Position numbers and translations under genes: made by a program. The notes beneath the pieces are model-generated. The model did not search any database and was not told the origin of the DNA. It saw only the letters and a program-made list of their open reading frames with translations. 53,760 bases of DNA from a virus. Shown in pieces: positions 14,041 through 22,267 of the stretch. The DNA is taken from the IMG/VR virus record IMGVR_UViG_3300035698_014126, positions 1 to 53,760 of that record, one strand, 5' to 3'. Within the stretch, counting starts at the first letter, position 1. Every line of letters starts with the position of its first letter.

Positions 14041-15451
14041 TATAAAAAACAAATTTGACGAATACCAGGAAGATTATATTGATTTACATGATTTTTTTGC
14101 CGGCGAACGACAAGTAAAAGAAAAGGGCACCCGCTACACCCCCATGCTCGAAGGCCAGGAAAAAAGCAAAAATAGTTCAGCCATGTATGATAAGTATAAA
14201 TCATTTGGGATTCTATATAATGCACTTGCTCGTACTCGCCAGGGCCTGAAAGGAGCTATCCTTAGAAAACCAATTGATATCCAATTTCCAGACCGTCAAA
14301 AAGACTTACTTAATAAAATCATGCTCAATGGCGCTTCATTTAATGATCTGACCCGGGAAATAACAGATGCCGTTCTTGGCTATGGTCGTATTGGTGCCCT
14401 GGTCGATATGCGCAATGAAATCCCTTATGTTAGTCTATACAATGCTTTATCTATCATTGAATGGCCGGAAATAATCATTGAGGGCGTCGAACAAAGAATT
14501 ATTTTAAGTGAAATGGTCGAAGTTATTGACCCAAAAGATCCATCAAAAATGAAAATAGTCGAACAGCGACGATATTTAGAGCTTGATGAACATGGAGAAT
14601 ATATTGTCACAGTAAAACAGAAAACTGATGAAACTAACGATTTGTGGGTGGCTGTCCTAAGCACACCGGAAAATCCAAATCCAGTAATGCCAAGCTATAA
14701 GGGAAAGCGGCTGACCACCATACCTTTTTCTTTCATTGGCTCCTCAAACAACACACCAACACCATCGAGGCCCCCATTGCTTGACCTGCTTAATTTATTG
14801 AAAGGCCATTGGAAACTTACAGTGGCTTATCAGTACGGGCTAAATTTTGCCGGTCTTCCTACGCCTTGTTTTGCTGGTTTTAATTTTGATGCTGATGCGG
14901 AAATACCATTGGGGCCTGGGGCAGTTCACCACACACCAGAGCCGGGGGCTAAGTCCTGGTTTATGTCTACTGGTGGGATTGGGCTTGTTGAAATGGCTGC
15001 TGGCCTTGACAGATTAGAAAAACAGATGGCGGTTGTGGGGGCTCGATTACTGGAAGAACAACGACCGGGTGTTGAGTCAGCCGAAACTGTACGATTAAGA
15101 GGCTCCGGTGATTCTGCCACCCTTGCTGATATAGCTGGAAATGTTGAAAATGGCCTGACAGATATTTTAAAGGATATTGGATTCTGGGTGGGTGTTGCCG
15201 AGAGTGAGTGTCAAGTAACCGTTAATAAAGATTTCTTGAGTACGAGACTTGGGCCACTGGATATAACGGCATTACTTGGTGCTGTCCAGGCTGGTGAAAT
15301 GTCCTCTGATACATTCCTTTGGAATTTACAGCAGGGTGAAATATTGCAACCAGGTAAAACGGTAAAAGAAGAGCAGGAAGCAATTGCCGAGGATACAGCA
15401 AAGAATCAAAAGAATAATATAGCTCTTCAGGGGCTGGGTGGGAGTGTTTGA
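14033..15451 (+). CDS. portal protein (DUF4055-type)
   Basis: A 472-residue protein. The N-terminal region with YTPMLEGQEKS, MYDKYKSFGILYNALARTRQ and LKGAILRKP matches the DUF4055 family, used by several phages as portal. It forms the dodecameric ring at the unique head vertex through which DNA passes. Residues 330-400 include the long helix typical of the portal stem region (DRLEKQMAVVGARLLEEQRP). Position directly after packaging genes and before the minor head protein fits. Confidence 0.85.
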   Translation: MDDIKNKFDEYQEDYIDLHDFFAGERQVKEKGTRYTPMLEGQEKSKNSSAMYDKYKSFGILYNALARTRQGLKGAILRKPIDIQFPDRQKDLLNKIMLNGASFNDLTREITDAVLGYGRIGALVDMRNEIPYVSLYNALSIIEWPEIIIEGVEQRIILSEMVEVIDPKDPSKMKIVEQRRYLELDEHGEYIVTVKQKTDETNDLWVAVLSTPENPNPVMPSYKGKRLTTIPFSFIGSSNNTPTPSRPPLLDLLNLLKGHWKLTVAYQYGLNFAGLPTPCFAGFNFDADAEIPLGPGAVHHTPEPGAKSWFMSTGGIGLVEMAAGLDRLEKQMAVVGARLLEEQRPGVESAETVRLRGSGDSATLADIAGNVENGLTDILKDIGFWVGVAESECQVTVNKDFLSTRLGPLDITALLGAVQAGEMSSDTFLWNLQQGEILQPGKTVKEEQEAIAEDTAKNQKNNIALQGLGGSV

Positions 15452-15462
15452 ATTTTTAATAT

Positions 15463-15545
15463 GTCCAGGGGCATTATCAGTCCTGTGAATAAAATGATAA
15501 TGTAGGCAGCTTAACAGGAGCGTGGTTCGATTCCACACCCTGGGC
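15463..15545 (+). ncRNA. tRNA-like structure with internal pseudoknot
   Basis: GTCCAGGG (15463-15470) pairs with CCCTGGGC (15538-15545) as an acceptor-like stem. GTGG-TTCGATT-CCAC (15522-15536) is a canonical T-arm loop next to it. In place of D and anticodon arms, CATTATCA (15472-15479) pairs with TGATAATG (15495-15502), while TCCTGT (15481-15486) pairs with ACAGGA (15514-15519), forming an H-type pseudoknot. There is no anticodon arm and no CCA end. It lies in the 116-base gap between portal and the next gene. Confidence 0.6.
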
Positions 15546-15567
15546 CTCAAAAAAGAAAGGGTCGAAA

Positions 15568-15945
15568 ATGAAAAACAAAATTAACATAGTATCAAGTGAA
15601 AACAGACAATCATTTCAACAAGGGGATGGTTATATGTTTTATATCCCAATGACAAGTGGTGAAGCCGCAATGCTCGCCCCTTGTGTTATAAAGCCGTGTT
15701 GGAGGATAAAATGTAAAGCACCACTTGAAGAAGATGTAATATATACAAAAGAAAAGCGCCCTGAAACAAAAAAGACACCAAAAGAAATATTGGCAGACGA
15801 AATTTTAAAGGCTGTCGGTAAATTTGAAGTGAATACCGGGGCAGAAGTTTATGATATACGATTTCCAGAAAGGCTTAATAATACAGAATTTAAAGATATA
15901 TTAGAATCGTCTTGTATAACAAAAATAGAATTTGACATGAGTTAA
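15568..15945 (+). CDS. hypothetical phage protein (125 aa)
   Basis: A 125-residue soluble protein in the portal to minor head interval. AAAGGGTC precedes the ATG. The N-terminal half is beta-like (FQQGDGYMFYIPMTSGEAAML); the C-terminal half is mixed. No motif recognised. Confidence 0.65.
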   Translation: MKNKINIVSSENRQSFQQGDGYMFYIPMTSGEAAMLAPCVIKPCWRIKCKAPLEEDVIYTKEKRPETKKTPKEILADEILKAVGKFEVNTGAEVYDIRFPERLNNTEFKDILESSCITKIEFDMS

Positions 15946-15959
15946 ATGAAAGGGTCAAT

Positions 15960-16172
15960 ATGAATAGACGTAAATTCATAAAATTTATAGCAGCAACAAG
16001 TATTATTTTTTCTATACCAATTGAACCATTTGAATTTGCAACCGGTGGTATTGCTACTGCTCCGGAACACTTGCCCATAACAACAGAATTTGGTGAATTT
16101 GGTGATAGATTTGTGAAGGGTGGTGGGTGGTCATTTGGTGGTGTTGAATCTTTTACGTTTTATAAGGGTTAA
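15960..16172 (+). CDS. small protein with twin-arginine-like N-terminus
   Basis: A 70-residue protein. The start MNRRKFIKFIAATSIIFSIP has the RRxFxK pattern and hydrophobic stretch of a Tat signal. The remainder contains a segment FATGGIATAPEHLPITTEFG that I recall as common in uncharacterised phage proteins. AAAGGGTCAAT precedes the ATG. If the signal is real, the mature product is under 50 residues; coincidental resemblance is possible. Confidence 0.6.
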   Translation: MNRRKFIKFIAATSIIFSIPIEPFEFATGGIATAPEHLPITTEFGEFGDRFVKGGGWSFGGVESFTFYKG

Positions 16173-16188
16173 ATGAAAGGGTCTGAAA

Positions 16189-16452
16189 ATGGACATTGAA
16201 ACATTAAAAAAAATTAATTATTTACAGGACAAGATTGAGCGACTTGAAGAAGAATTGGAAATATGGAATAATACAATAAAAAAGAAAATGAATCTAAGTT
16301 ATTGTACCGGAAAATATGAAAGGTATCCAGAAGAATCCAAATGGTTATGTACCGAAATGTCTGATAAGTTATTTAAAGATATCAGGCTTAAAATAATATC
16401 TGATTTGAATTTACAATTAGAAACAGCCCGAAATGAATTTATATTATTATAA
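16189..16452 (+). CDS. small coiled-coil protein (87 aa)
   Basis: An 87-residue protein with heptad-like residues 5-32 (LKKINYLQDKIERLEEELEI) and a second helix at the end. AAAGGGTC precedes the ATG. No homologous family recognised. It lies immediately before the minor head protein. Confidence 0.65.
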   Translation: MDIETLKKINYLQDKIERLEEELEIWNNTIKKKMNLSYCTGKYERYPEESKWLCTEMSDKLFKDIRLKIISDLNLQLETARNEFILL

Positions 16453-16471
16453 AAGTGATATATAAAATAAA

Positions 16472-17575
16472 ATGCCAACAAAATTAACAGATAATGAAAT
16501 ACAAAAGCTTATCCAATTAGCCCAAAAAACGCAATGGGATTATAAATTATCCCTATATGAAACGGATGCACTAACAAGGATCAATAAATCAGTGAAAAAG
16601 GTTTCTGATAGCATAACTAAAAAGCTAAAAACCATCAGTCCAGATGCCATTTTTTCAACGGACCGAATGAATGCCTTGTCAGACGAAATGAACAAATTAA
16701 CCGGGGCATTACAAAGCCAGATATCAAATCAGATCGCTGATACGGCTGGCGTGGCCGGTGCCGCTTCTTATACTGCTCAAAGTGAAATCGCATCATTTGG
16801 TGGGCTTGTTCCTAACTTCAATAACGTGGCTTTGTCCGCTGCCCAGATGAAATCACTTGTCACCACCACACCAATCGGCGGCAAAAAACTCAATCAATGG
16901 GTTGAAAAGAGTTTTTCCTATAGATTACAGGATAAATTCAAGTCAGATATAATAAGCGGTATGTTGCTGGGTGAAAGCTATCCGAATATGTTGAAGCGGT
17001 TTAATAAAGGTATTTATTCTGATTTTGCAGGTGATATGGAAGGCTTGACACGGACATATGTGCAATCAGTCAATGTCAATGCCATGAATGAGGTCATGAA
17101 GGCCAACGATGACATTGTGAAAGGTTGGAAATGGAGCAGTGTTGCTGAGAACCATACGTGCGTTCGCTGCTTATCATTGGATTCGGCTGGGATAGTTTAC
17201 CCGATAAACGGTGGGCCAGAAATGCCGTTGCACCTGAACTGCCGTTGTTTCAAAGACATAATTACTAAGACTTTCAAGGAGTTAGGCGTAAATATTGAAG
17301 AGGTAAAAGAAAATTTTAAGCCCTATACTATTCGGGGTAAGATTGATCCAATTACAGGAAAATTGACACCAGGCAAAATAGGGATAGGTGGAAATAAAAC
17401 TGTTTCGGTTGGTAGGTTCCTTGGTTCATACGATAATTTCTTTGAATCATTACCTAAACAGGTTCAGGTTCAAATGTTAGGCCCAACAAGACACGGACTG
17501 TGGAAAAGCGGTATGCCGTTGAGTGATTTCACAACCAAAGATGGAAGGCAGAAATTAATAAAGGAATTGATTTAA
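16472..17575 (+). CDS. minor head / head morphogenesis protein (Mu gpF, SPP1 gp7-like)
   Basis: A 367-residue protein. A helical N-terminal half is followed by the family signature at about 220-265: GWKWSSVAENHTCVRCLSL then PEMPLHLNCRC, a Cys/His pattern shared with SPP1 gp7-like minor head proteins. These attach to the portal inside the head and aid DNA entry. The C-terminal region with LGPTRHGLWKSG is also typical. Downstream, a hairpin and an HNH gene interrupt the head module. Confidence 0.85.
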   Translation: MPTKLTDNEIQKLIQLAQKTQWDYKLSLYETDALTRINKSVKKVSDSITKKLKTISPDAIFSTDRMNALSDEMNKLTGALQSQISNQIADTAGVAGAASYTAQSEIASFGGLVPNFNNVALSAAQMKSLVTTTPIGGKKLNQWVEKSFSYRLQDKFKSDIISGMLLGESYPNMLKRFNKGIYSDFAGDMEGLTRTYVQSVNVNAMNEVMKANDDIVKGWKWSSVAENHTCVRCLSLDSAGIVYPINGGPEMPLHLNCRCFKDIITKTFKELGVNIEEVKENFKPYTIRGKIDPITGKLTPGKIGIGGNKTVSVGRFLGSYDNFFESLPKQVQVQMLGPTRHGLWKSGMPLSDFTTKDGRQKLIKELI

Positions 17576-17598
17576 ATATGATAAAATGGTATAAAATA

Positions 17599-17634
17599 AA
17601 AGGCAGCATAGGTGTTGGTTCCCATCCTGCCTTT
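17599..17634 (+). other. 8-bp hairpin after the minor head gene
   Basis: AAAGGCAG (17599-17606) pairs with CTGCCTTT (17627-17634) around a 20-base loop. No U-run follows, so it is not a standard terminator; it may be a processing or stabilising element. Confidence 0.4.
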
Positions 17635-17663
17635 CCAATAACACATATTAGGAGTATGTACTA

Positions 17664-18503
17664 ATGGATGCCATAGATATACATCAAATACCTGCCAAAA
17701 GTCAAATCAAGAAATGTTATAAATGTGAAATTGAAAAGCCAATATCTTCATTTAGTAAAAATAAAAGAAAAAAAAATGGCATTAACAATGAATGCAAAAA
17801 ATGCTCTTCTGTAAGATCAAAATCATATTATCTAAAAAACAAAAAAATGTTAAATGAAAAAAATAGGAAATATTATAAGCTGAATAGTATTAAGATTATT
17901 AAGAGAACAGGAAAATATAATTTAGATAATAAAGAATTAACAAAAGAAAGATATAGGTTATATTATCTAAAAAATAAACATGTATTAAGTGAAAAAAGTA
18001 AAAAATATTATAGTTTAAATAAGGACAAAAAAAATATACAGAATAAAATATATCGTGAAAAAAATAAAGAAAAGATAAGAATAAAGCATCATGAATATTA
18101 TGAAGAAAATAAAGAGACTCATGCAATGTTGGCGAAACAATATCGCAAAAAGCATAAAAAAGAGATAGCGAATGCCCGTAAATTATATTTAAAAACAGAT
18201 ACCGGGAAAGAATCAATACATAGATACAACCATAAACGGCGAACACTTAAATATGGTGTAGGTTATGAGATATTTAATATAAAAGATGTTTTTGAACGTG
18301 ATAATTATATTTGCCAACATTGTGGCAAAAAGACAAGACCAACATTTAACCATCATCATCCTATGTACCCAAATCTTGATCATATAATACCGATTAGCAA
18401 AAGTGGGCCGCATACCAGACTAAACACTCAGTGTTTATGCCATCGATGTAATACAAATAAGGGGAATGACGCAAATGGTGAACAATTAAGGTTATTCGGA
18501 TAA
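17664..18503 (+). CDS. HNH endonuclease with zinc ribbon and helical repeats
   Basis: A 279-residue protein. An N-terminal ribbon (CYKCEIEKPISSF, CKKC) is followed by about 150 residues of Lys-rich repeats with YYLKNK, YYSLNK and YYEENK units. The C-terminal HNH domain has CQHCGKKTRP, PNLDHIIPISK and LCHRCNTNKG, with the ending GEQLRLFG. It is close kin of the gene at 29174 and shares layout with 10623. It is inserted between head genes, and its stop overlaps the next start (TAATG). Confidence 0.85.
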   Translation: MDAIDIHQIPAKSQIKKCYKCEIEKPISSFSKNKRKKNGINNECKKCSSVRSKSYYLKNKKMLNEKNRKYYKLNSIKIIKRTGKYNLDNKELTKERYRLYYLKNKHVLSEKSKKYYSLNKDKKNIQNKIYREKNKEKIRIKHHEYYEENKETHAMLAKQYRKKHKKEIANARKLYLKTDTGKESIHRYNHKRRTLKYGVGYEIFNIKDVFERDNYICQHCGKKTRPTFNHHHPMYPNLDHIIPISKSGPHTRLNTQCLCHRCNTNKGNDANGEQLRLFG

Positions 18504-18712
18504 TGCCAAAAGATAAACCAATAGACAAATCAACTGAAAACGACAAAGATTCAGAAGATTACGTCAAATCAACCATCCTCCACGCCCAAAGAATGGCTGA
18601 TATCCTTCTATTGGCTCAATATTACCGGGAAAGGTATGAGGCAATGATACAGGTTGGGTTTACACCGGTTGAGGCGTTGGAAATTCTAAAGGCAAGGGGA
18701 CTTAGTATATAA
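18503..18712 (+). CDS. small phage protein (69 aa)
   Basis: A 69-residue acidic-then-helical protein with the C-terminal motif YYRERYEAMIQVGFTPVEAL, reading as two helices. It overlaps both neighbours by one base (TAATG). I recall similar small helical proteins in the head module of other phages; no function is assigned. Confidence 0.65.
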   Translation: MPKDKPIDKSTENDKDSEDYVKSTILHAQRMADILLLAQYYRERYEAMIQVGFTPVEALEILKARGLSI

Positions 18713-18921
18713 TGGGTAAAATAATTCCGATAGGCGGAGTAACAATTCTTGATTTACCTGCTGACCAAATCCTTGAAGCCGCAAAGGGTAAAATGGACGG
18801 CGTTATTTTAATTGGATTTGATAAAGATGGCGAAGTCTATGCCGCATCTTCTTATGCTGACGGTGGCGATGTGATGTGGTTGCTCGAGGCGTGTAAAATT
18901 AAAATGATGGAAGGTATTTGA
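18712..18921 (+). CDS. conserved small phage protein (69 aa)
   Basis: A 69-residue alpha/beta protein with ILIGFDKDGEVYAASSYADG and a C-terminal helix VMWLLEACKIKM. This pattern recurs, from memory, in phage head-module hypothetical proteins. One-base overlap with the previous gene. Function unknown. Confidence 0.7.
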   Translation: MGKIIPIGGVTILDLPADQILEAAKGKMDGVILIGFDKDGEVYAASSYADGGDVMWLLEACKIKMMEGI

Positions 18922-18923
18922 TA

Positions 18924-19037
18924 ATGGGAAATAAAAAAGCAAAACCAAAAAAAGATGGAAGCGGTGGCGGAGTTTGTGCCAATACCGGCAGGGGTGGTTG
19001 TAATCCTCCAAAACGAAAAAATAAGAAAGGAAAGTGA
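18924..19037 (+). CDS. small basic Gly-rich protein (37 aa)
   Basis: A 37-residue protein, MGNKKAKPKKDGSGGGVCAN then TGRGGC and a Lys-rich end. The KDGSGGG...N.GRGGC pattern recurs in small phage proteins near capsid genes. It begins two bases after the upstream stop and ends one base before the next ATG. Role unknown. Confidence 0.6.
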   Translation: MGNKKAKPKKDGSGGGVCANTGRGGCNPPKRKNKKGK

Positions 19038-19038
19038 A

Positions 19039-19293
19039 ATGTTTCAAGAATACGAAAAGTTACCAAAAAAAGTTGAAGCTGTTCAATTTACAGAAGAAAA
19101 CAAAGATCAAGTATTTAATTCCTTGACAGGGCAACATGCACCAGATTTTGAAGATGGATTACCAATTTTAAAAGTCAAAACTGTTCATGGTGACATTGCA
19201 ATTATTCGTATTGGTGATTGGGTTGTGAAGGATAGAGACATAGGGACATACTACCCCATTAAAGATGATATTTTTAAAAGCGATTACGTATAG
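19039..19293 (+). CDS. PGDYG-like small phage protein (84 aa)
   Basis: An 84-residue protein starting MFQEYEKLPKKVEAVQF. A GDIAIIRIGDWVVKD stretch followed by GTYYPIKDDIF matches the GDW...G.Y.P...F pattern of PGDYG-type phage proteins. The start at 19039 has GGAAAG upstream and avoids overlapping the 37-residue gene; the long frame from 18955 is a shadow. Function unknown. Confidence 0.65.
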   Translation: MFQEYEKLPKKVEAVQFTEENKDQVFNSLTGQHAPDFEDGLPILKVKTVHGDIAIIRIGDWVVKDRDIGTYYPIKDDIFKSDYV

Positions 19294-19351
19294 GTAAAAT
19301 AAGTGTAAGATGTAATTATGCACGCATATAAGAATAACCGAAAGGATCAAA

Positions 19352-19822
19352 ATGGAAATTCCAAAAACAATGAAAATTGGTGGCCACACGTACAAAATTA
19401 TTTTTCCTTATATTTTTAAAGAACGATTTGACCGGGCGGCTGATTGTGATCCAGATACTTGTGAGATTAGAATAACCGAAAAATCAGTTGACATCCCAAG
19501 ATCAGAATCAAATATTGCAGTGAGTCTTATCCATGAAATTCTGCACGCCATTGATTTCACAACTGGTCATAAAATGTTCGATGGCCAGGAGGGTGAAAAG
19601 AAGATTGAAGGCTTGTCAGAGGGTATTTATCAGGTGCTTGTTGATAATGGGTATCTGGATGTTGATAAAAAGAAAATTGATTCCGGCGCACAAACTTACA
19701 ATCACAGGGTAGGTGATATAGTCTCTATTGATAATTTTAAAGATAATTTTATTATTGATTTTGATAAGTATGGAAATATCACCTTATTTGAATATAATAA
19801 GTGGATTAAAAAAAACCAATAA
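19352..19822 (+). CDS. putative zinc metallopeptidase
   Basis: A 156-residue protein. HEILHAID (about 66-73) is an HExxH zincin site, and an acidic IEGLSEGIYQVL about 20 residues later could give the third ligand. The N-terminal strand region (TMKIGGHTYKIIF) resembles ImmA/SprT-like small metallopeptidases found in phage head modules. The last 50 residues (VGDIVSIDN, FEYNKWIKK) form an extra small beta domain. Substrate unknown. Confidence 0.7.
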   Translation: MEIPKTMKIGGHTYKIIFPYIFKERFDRAADCDPDTCEIRITEKSVDIPRSESNIAVSLIHEILHAIDFTTGHKMFDGQEGEKKIEGLSEGIYQVLVDNGYLDVDKKKIDSGAQTYNHRVGDIVSIDNFKDNFIIDFDKYGNITLFEYNKWIKKNQ

Positions 19823-19844
19823 TTAAAAAAGAAAGGAAATTAAA

Positions 19845-20591
19845 ATGTTAGTACCAAGCTACGCGACACAGGAAGAAATTCCCGAAGGACTCAAAGAACA
19901 TTACGAAGAAAAAGAAGGTGCTTGGGTGCCACAGGGTTTTGTTTCAAAATCAAAACTGGATGAGTTTAGAAACACCAACATATCCCTTGCAAAAGAACAA
20001 GAAACCTTGAAGGCACAGCTTTTGAAGGTAAAAGATATTGATCCTGTGATTTATGCTGACACGGTTAAGAAACTTCAGGAACTTGAAAACACACGGCTTG
20101 AACAAGCAAGTGAATGGGGTGTTTTGAAGGCAAATTTAGCTCAACAGCATTCTGATGAAATGAAAATAGAAAAAGAAGGATCTGCTAAAATTCAGGCCGG
20201 TTGGAATGCTGAAAAAGTCGGCAATGCTGTCGCAATGACTGTTTCAAAATACGCCATGCCAGCCGAAGGGAACATGCCATATATACAAGATGATATTAAA
20301 AAAATTGCCTCAATTGATCCTGATACAAATGAAATTGTTTTTTTGAATGACAAAAAACTTCCGAAAAAGAATGAGGCTGGTGATGGAAATTTGACTCTTG
20401 ATGAATATTTGACAAAAATCTATATTCCAAAGTCAAATTTGTTCAGAAAATCAGAAGGTTCTGGGTCATTGGGCGGGCATGATGTTCCACTTATTAACGC
20501 GGGCCAGGTAAGTGTAAATGATGTCTCTGGAAAAGATATTTCTGGTGATATGATAAAAAAACTTGCAAACGGTGAGATAAAAGCTATATAA
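19845..20591 (+). CDS. probable scaffolding protein
   Basis: A 248-residue protein with a long charged helical region (about 40-135; LKAQLLKVKDIDP, ELENTRLEQASEWGV) and a flexible C-terminal half. It sits directly before the coat gene, the usual place of the scaffold that guides procapsid assembly and then leaves. Length and composition fit; no catalytic motif is visible. The identity rests on position and shape. Confidence 0.7.
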   Translation: MLVPSYATQEEIPEGLKEHYEEKEGAWVPQGFVSKSKLDEFRNTNISLAKEQETLKAQLLKVKDIDPVIYADTVKKLQELENTRLEQASEWGVLKANLAQQHSDEMKIEKEGSAKIQAGWNAEKVGNAVAMTVSKYAMPAEGNMPYIQDDIKKIASIDPDTNEIVFLNDKKLPKKNEAGDGNLTLDEYLTKIYIPKSNLFRKSEGSGSLGGHDVPLINAGQVSVNDVSGKDISGDMIKKLANGEIKAI

Positions 20592-20611
20592 TGATATTTA
20601 TAATTTAATAT

Positions 20612-20790
20612 AGTGTCTTTTCGGCGGTGCCGGGAAGAAGATTCCGGTGGAATCATAACAAAAATAAATAAATAGCAATATCGAAGAAAAAAAAGTCTCT
20701 TGGCGGTGTCAAGTGGACGGTCCCCGGGGGGGATGTTAATTTTAATTTCCCCTGGGAACAATCCCAGGCAACCTACAGGAGACTTTTATA
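20612..20790 (+). promoter_or_regulatory. structured leader of the coat-protein gene with three GGT-triloop hairpins
   Basis: The 199-base gap before the coat gene folds extensively. Three hairpins have six-base-pair stems and an identical C[GGT]G tip: 20620-20634 (TTCGGC/GCCGGG), 20640-20654 (GATTCC/GGAATC) and 20699-20713 (CTTGGC/GTCAAG). AAAGTCTC (20692-20699) can pair with GAGACTTT (20779-20786), overlapping the AGGAG ribosome site (20777-20781). CCTGGG/CCCAGG (20751-20768) forms another hairpin. This looks like a translational control region; the binding partner is unknown. Confidence 0.6.
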
Positions 20791-21951
20791 ATGAGTAACA
20801 CCTTAACAGCAACCCTTGTTCAGATACTTTCGAAAGGTATGATGGGCTTGCGCCAGCAAGTTTTAATGACAAGGCTCGTAAACACCGACTATTCCATGGA
20901 TGCAAAAGCAAAGGGACAGACTATAGATATCCCTATTGCCACTGCAATGACTGCTACAGATGTAGTTCCGGCAGCCGTTCCAACAGCACCTACCGATTTA
21001 ACCACAGCAACCACTCAAATAACCCTTGACGAATGGCAACATGCTGATTTTGCCCTTGACGATCAGGAAATTGGCAGAATCCGAGCAAGTGCCGACTTCG
21101 TACCACTTCAAATGAATGAAGCTTTTAAATCAATCGCAAATGCCATCAATGATTCTGTCTTTGCAACATATAAAGGTATCTATGGGTATGTTGGCACAGC
21201 AGGAACCACTCCCTTCGGATCTGGTGTTGAAGTCGCCAGTGCAACCAACCTGAGAAAAACCTTGCAGAATCAGGTATGCCCCAGGGATAATAGAATTGGT
21301 ATGCTTAACTTTGATGCAGAAGCCGCAGCCCTTAATTTGTCACCTTTTTCAGATGCCAATAAACGGGGAAGTGCCGACACAAAAAGATCCGGCGAATTAG
21401 GCGATATTTTTGGCTTTAATTGGAACGCTGATGATGGTGTTCCGACACATACTGCCGGAACTGCCTCAACTATTGCAACTAACGCCTCTGGTTATCTTGC
21501 TGGTGTTAAATCCATCACAATGACTTATGGTGGAGTGGGAACTGGTATGTTAGAAGGTGATGTTTTTACCATTGCCGGTGATGATCAAACATATACAGTT
21601 TCAGCTACTGCGGCAACCGCAGGTGCAGTAACATTTACCCCTGGCCTGAAAGTGGCCATTACAACCGCTGCAACAAATGTTACTCTGAAGGCTGCCCATG
21701 TTGTAAATCTTGGTTTTAACCGTGATGCATTTGGTTTGGCTGTTCGATCACCTGATGCTGGCTTGAAAGAACTTTTGGGTGTAGGTAAGGCTGGTAATGT
21801 TGAAGAATCTGTTACCTTGGCCGATCCTGTTTCCAAACTGATCATGCGTCTTGAATTAATTCGTGGTTACAAAATGACAATATGGGATGTTGATTGTTTG
21901 TGGGGAACAGCACTTATTGATCCTCTTAGAGCTTGTCGTCTCGCTGGATAA
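20791..21951 (+). CDS. major capsid (coat) protein, P22 gp5-like
   Basis: A 386-residue protein. The N-terminus with LSKGMMGLRQQVLMTRLVN and KGQTIDIPI fits the P22 coat family, an HK97-fold protein without a cleaved delta domain. Residues about 215-300 (TYGGVGTGMLEGDVFTIAG and following) are a beta-rich inserted domain. The C-terminus ends WGTALIDPLRACRLAG, also typical. No prohead protease is near, in line with P22-type assembly. A strongly structured leader precedes it. Confidence 0.88.
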   Translation: MSNTLTATLVQILSKGMMGLRQQVLMTRLVNTDYSMDAKAKGQTIDIPIATAMTATDVVPAAVPTAPTDLTTATTQITLDEWQHADFALDDQEIGRIRASADFVPLQMNEAFKSIANAINDSVFATYKGIYGYVGTAGTTPFGSGVEVASATNLRKTLQNQVCPRDNRIGMLNFDAEAAALNLSPFSDANKRGSADTKRSGELGDIFGFNWNADDGVPTHTAGTASTIATNASGYLAGVKSITMTYGGVGTGMLEGDVFTIAGDDQTYTVSATAATAGAVTFTPGLKVAITTAATNVTLKAAHVVNLGFNRDAFGLAVRSPDAGLKELLGVGKAGNVEESVTLADPVSKLIMRLELIRGYKMTIWDVDCLWGTALIDPLRACRLAG

Positions 21952-21965
21952 TAATAGGTGGGTTT

Positions 21966-21989
21966 ATGGTGGGTTTAATAGCCCACCAT
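21966..21989 (+). other. 8-bp hairpin just after the coat gene
   Basis: ATGGTGGG (21966-21973) pairs with CCCACCAT (21982-21989) around an eight-base loop. No U-run follows. It may protect the abundant coat mRNA from 3' decay or cause partial termination. Confidence 0.5.
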
Positions 21990-22021
21990 TACCATTATAA
22001 TAATAAAGAAAGGAAATTATC

Positions 22022-22240
22022 ATGGGAGTTTTAGAAACCGTCAAAATTGTATCAAAAAACTCAGAGCATGGCTATCTGGTTATTAACAAATCTGATTTGA
22101 CAAACAAACATGAGCTTTTTGTAGCAAAGAAAATTCAGCCGAAGGTGGCAAAACTGAAAGTAGTTGAGCCGAAAGTGGTTGAAACTCCTGCCAAGGCAAA
22201 AGAGGCCAAGACAGAACCAAAAGCAAAACCAAAAAAATAA
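22022..22240 (+). CDS. small Lys/Ala-rich protein (72 aa)
   Basis: A 72-residue protein. The first 40 residues are beta-like (VLETVKIVSKNSEHGYLVIN); the rest is a Lys-Pro-Ala-Glu low-complexity tail ending KPKK. AAAGGAAA precedes the ATG. Similar charged-tail proteins follow coat genes in other phages, but no role is assigned. Confidence 0.65.
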   Translation: MGVLETVKIVSKNSEHGYLVINKSDLTNKHELFVAKKIQPKVAKLKVVEPKVVETPAKAKEAKTEPKAKPKK

Positions 22241-22267
22241 TGAAAAAATGAATATGGAGGACCGAAG

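Noticed and set aside
15463-15545. Ordinary or decayed tRNA gene
   Set aside because: Acceptor and T-arm are present, but no D-arm or anticodon arm can be drawn, and the internal helices form a perfect pseudoknot instead.
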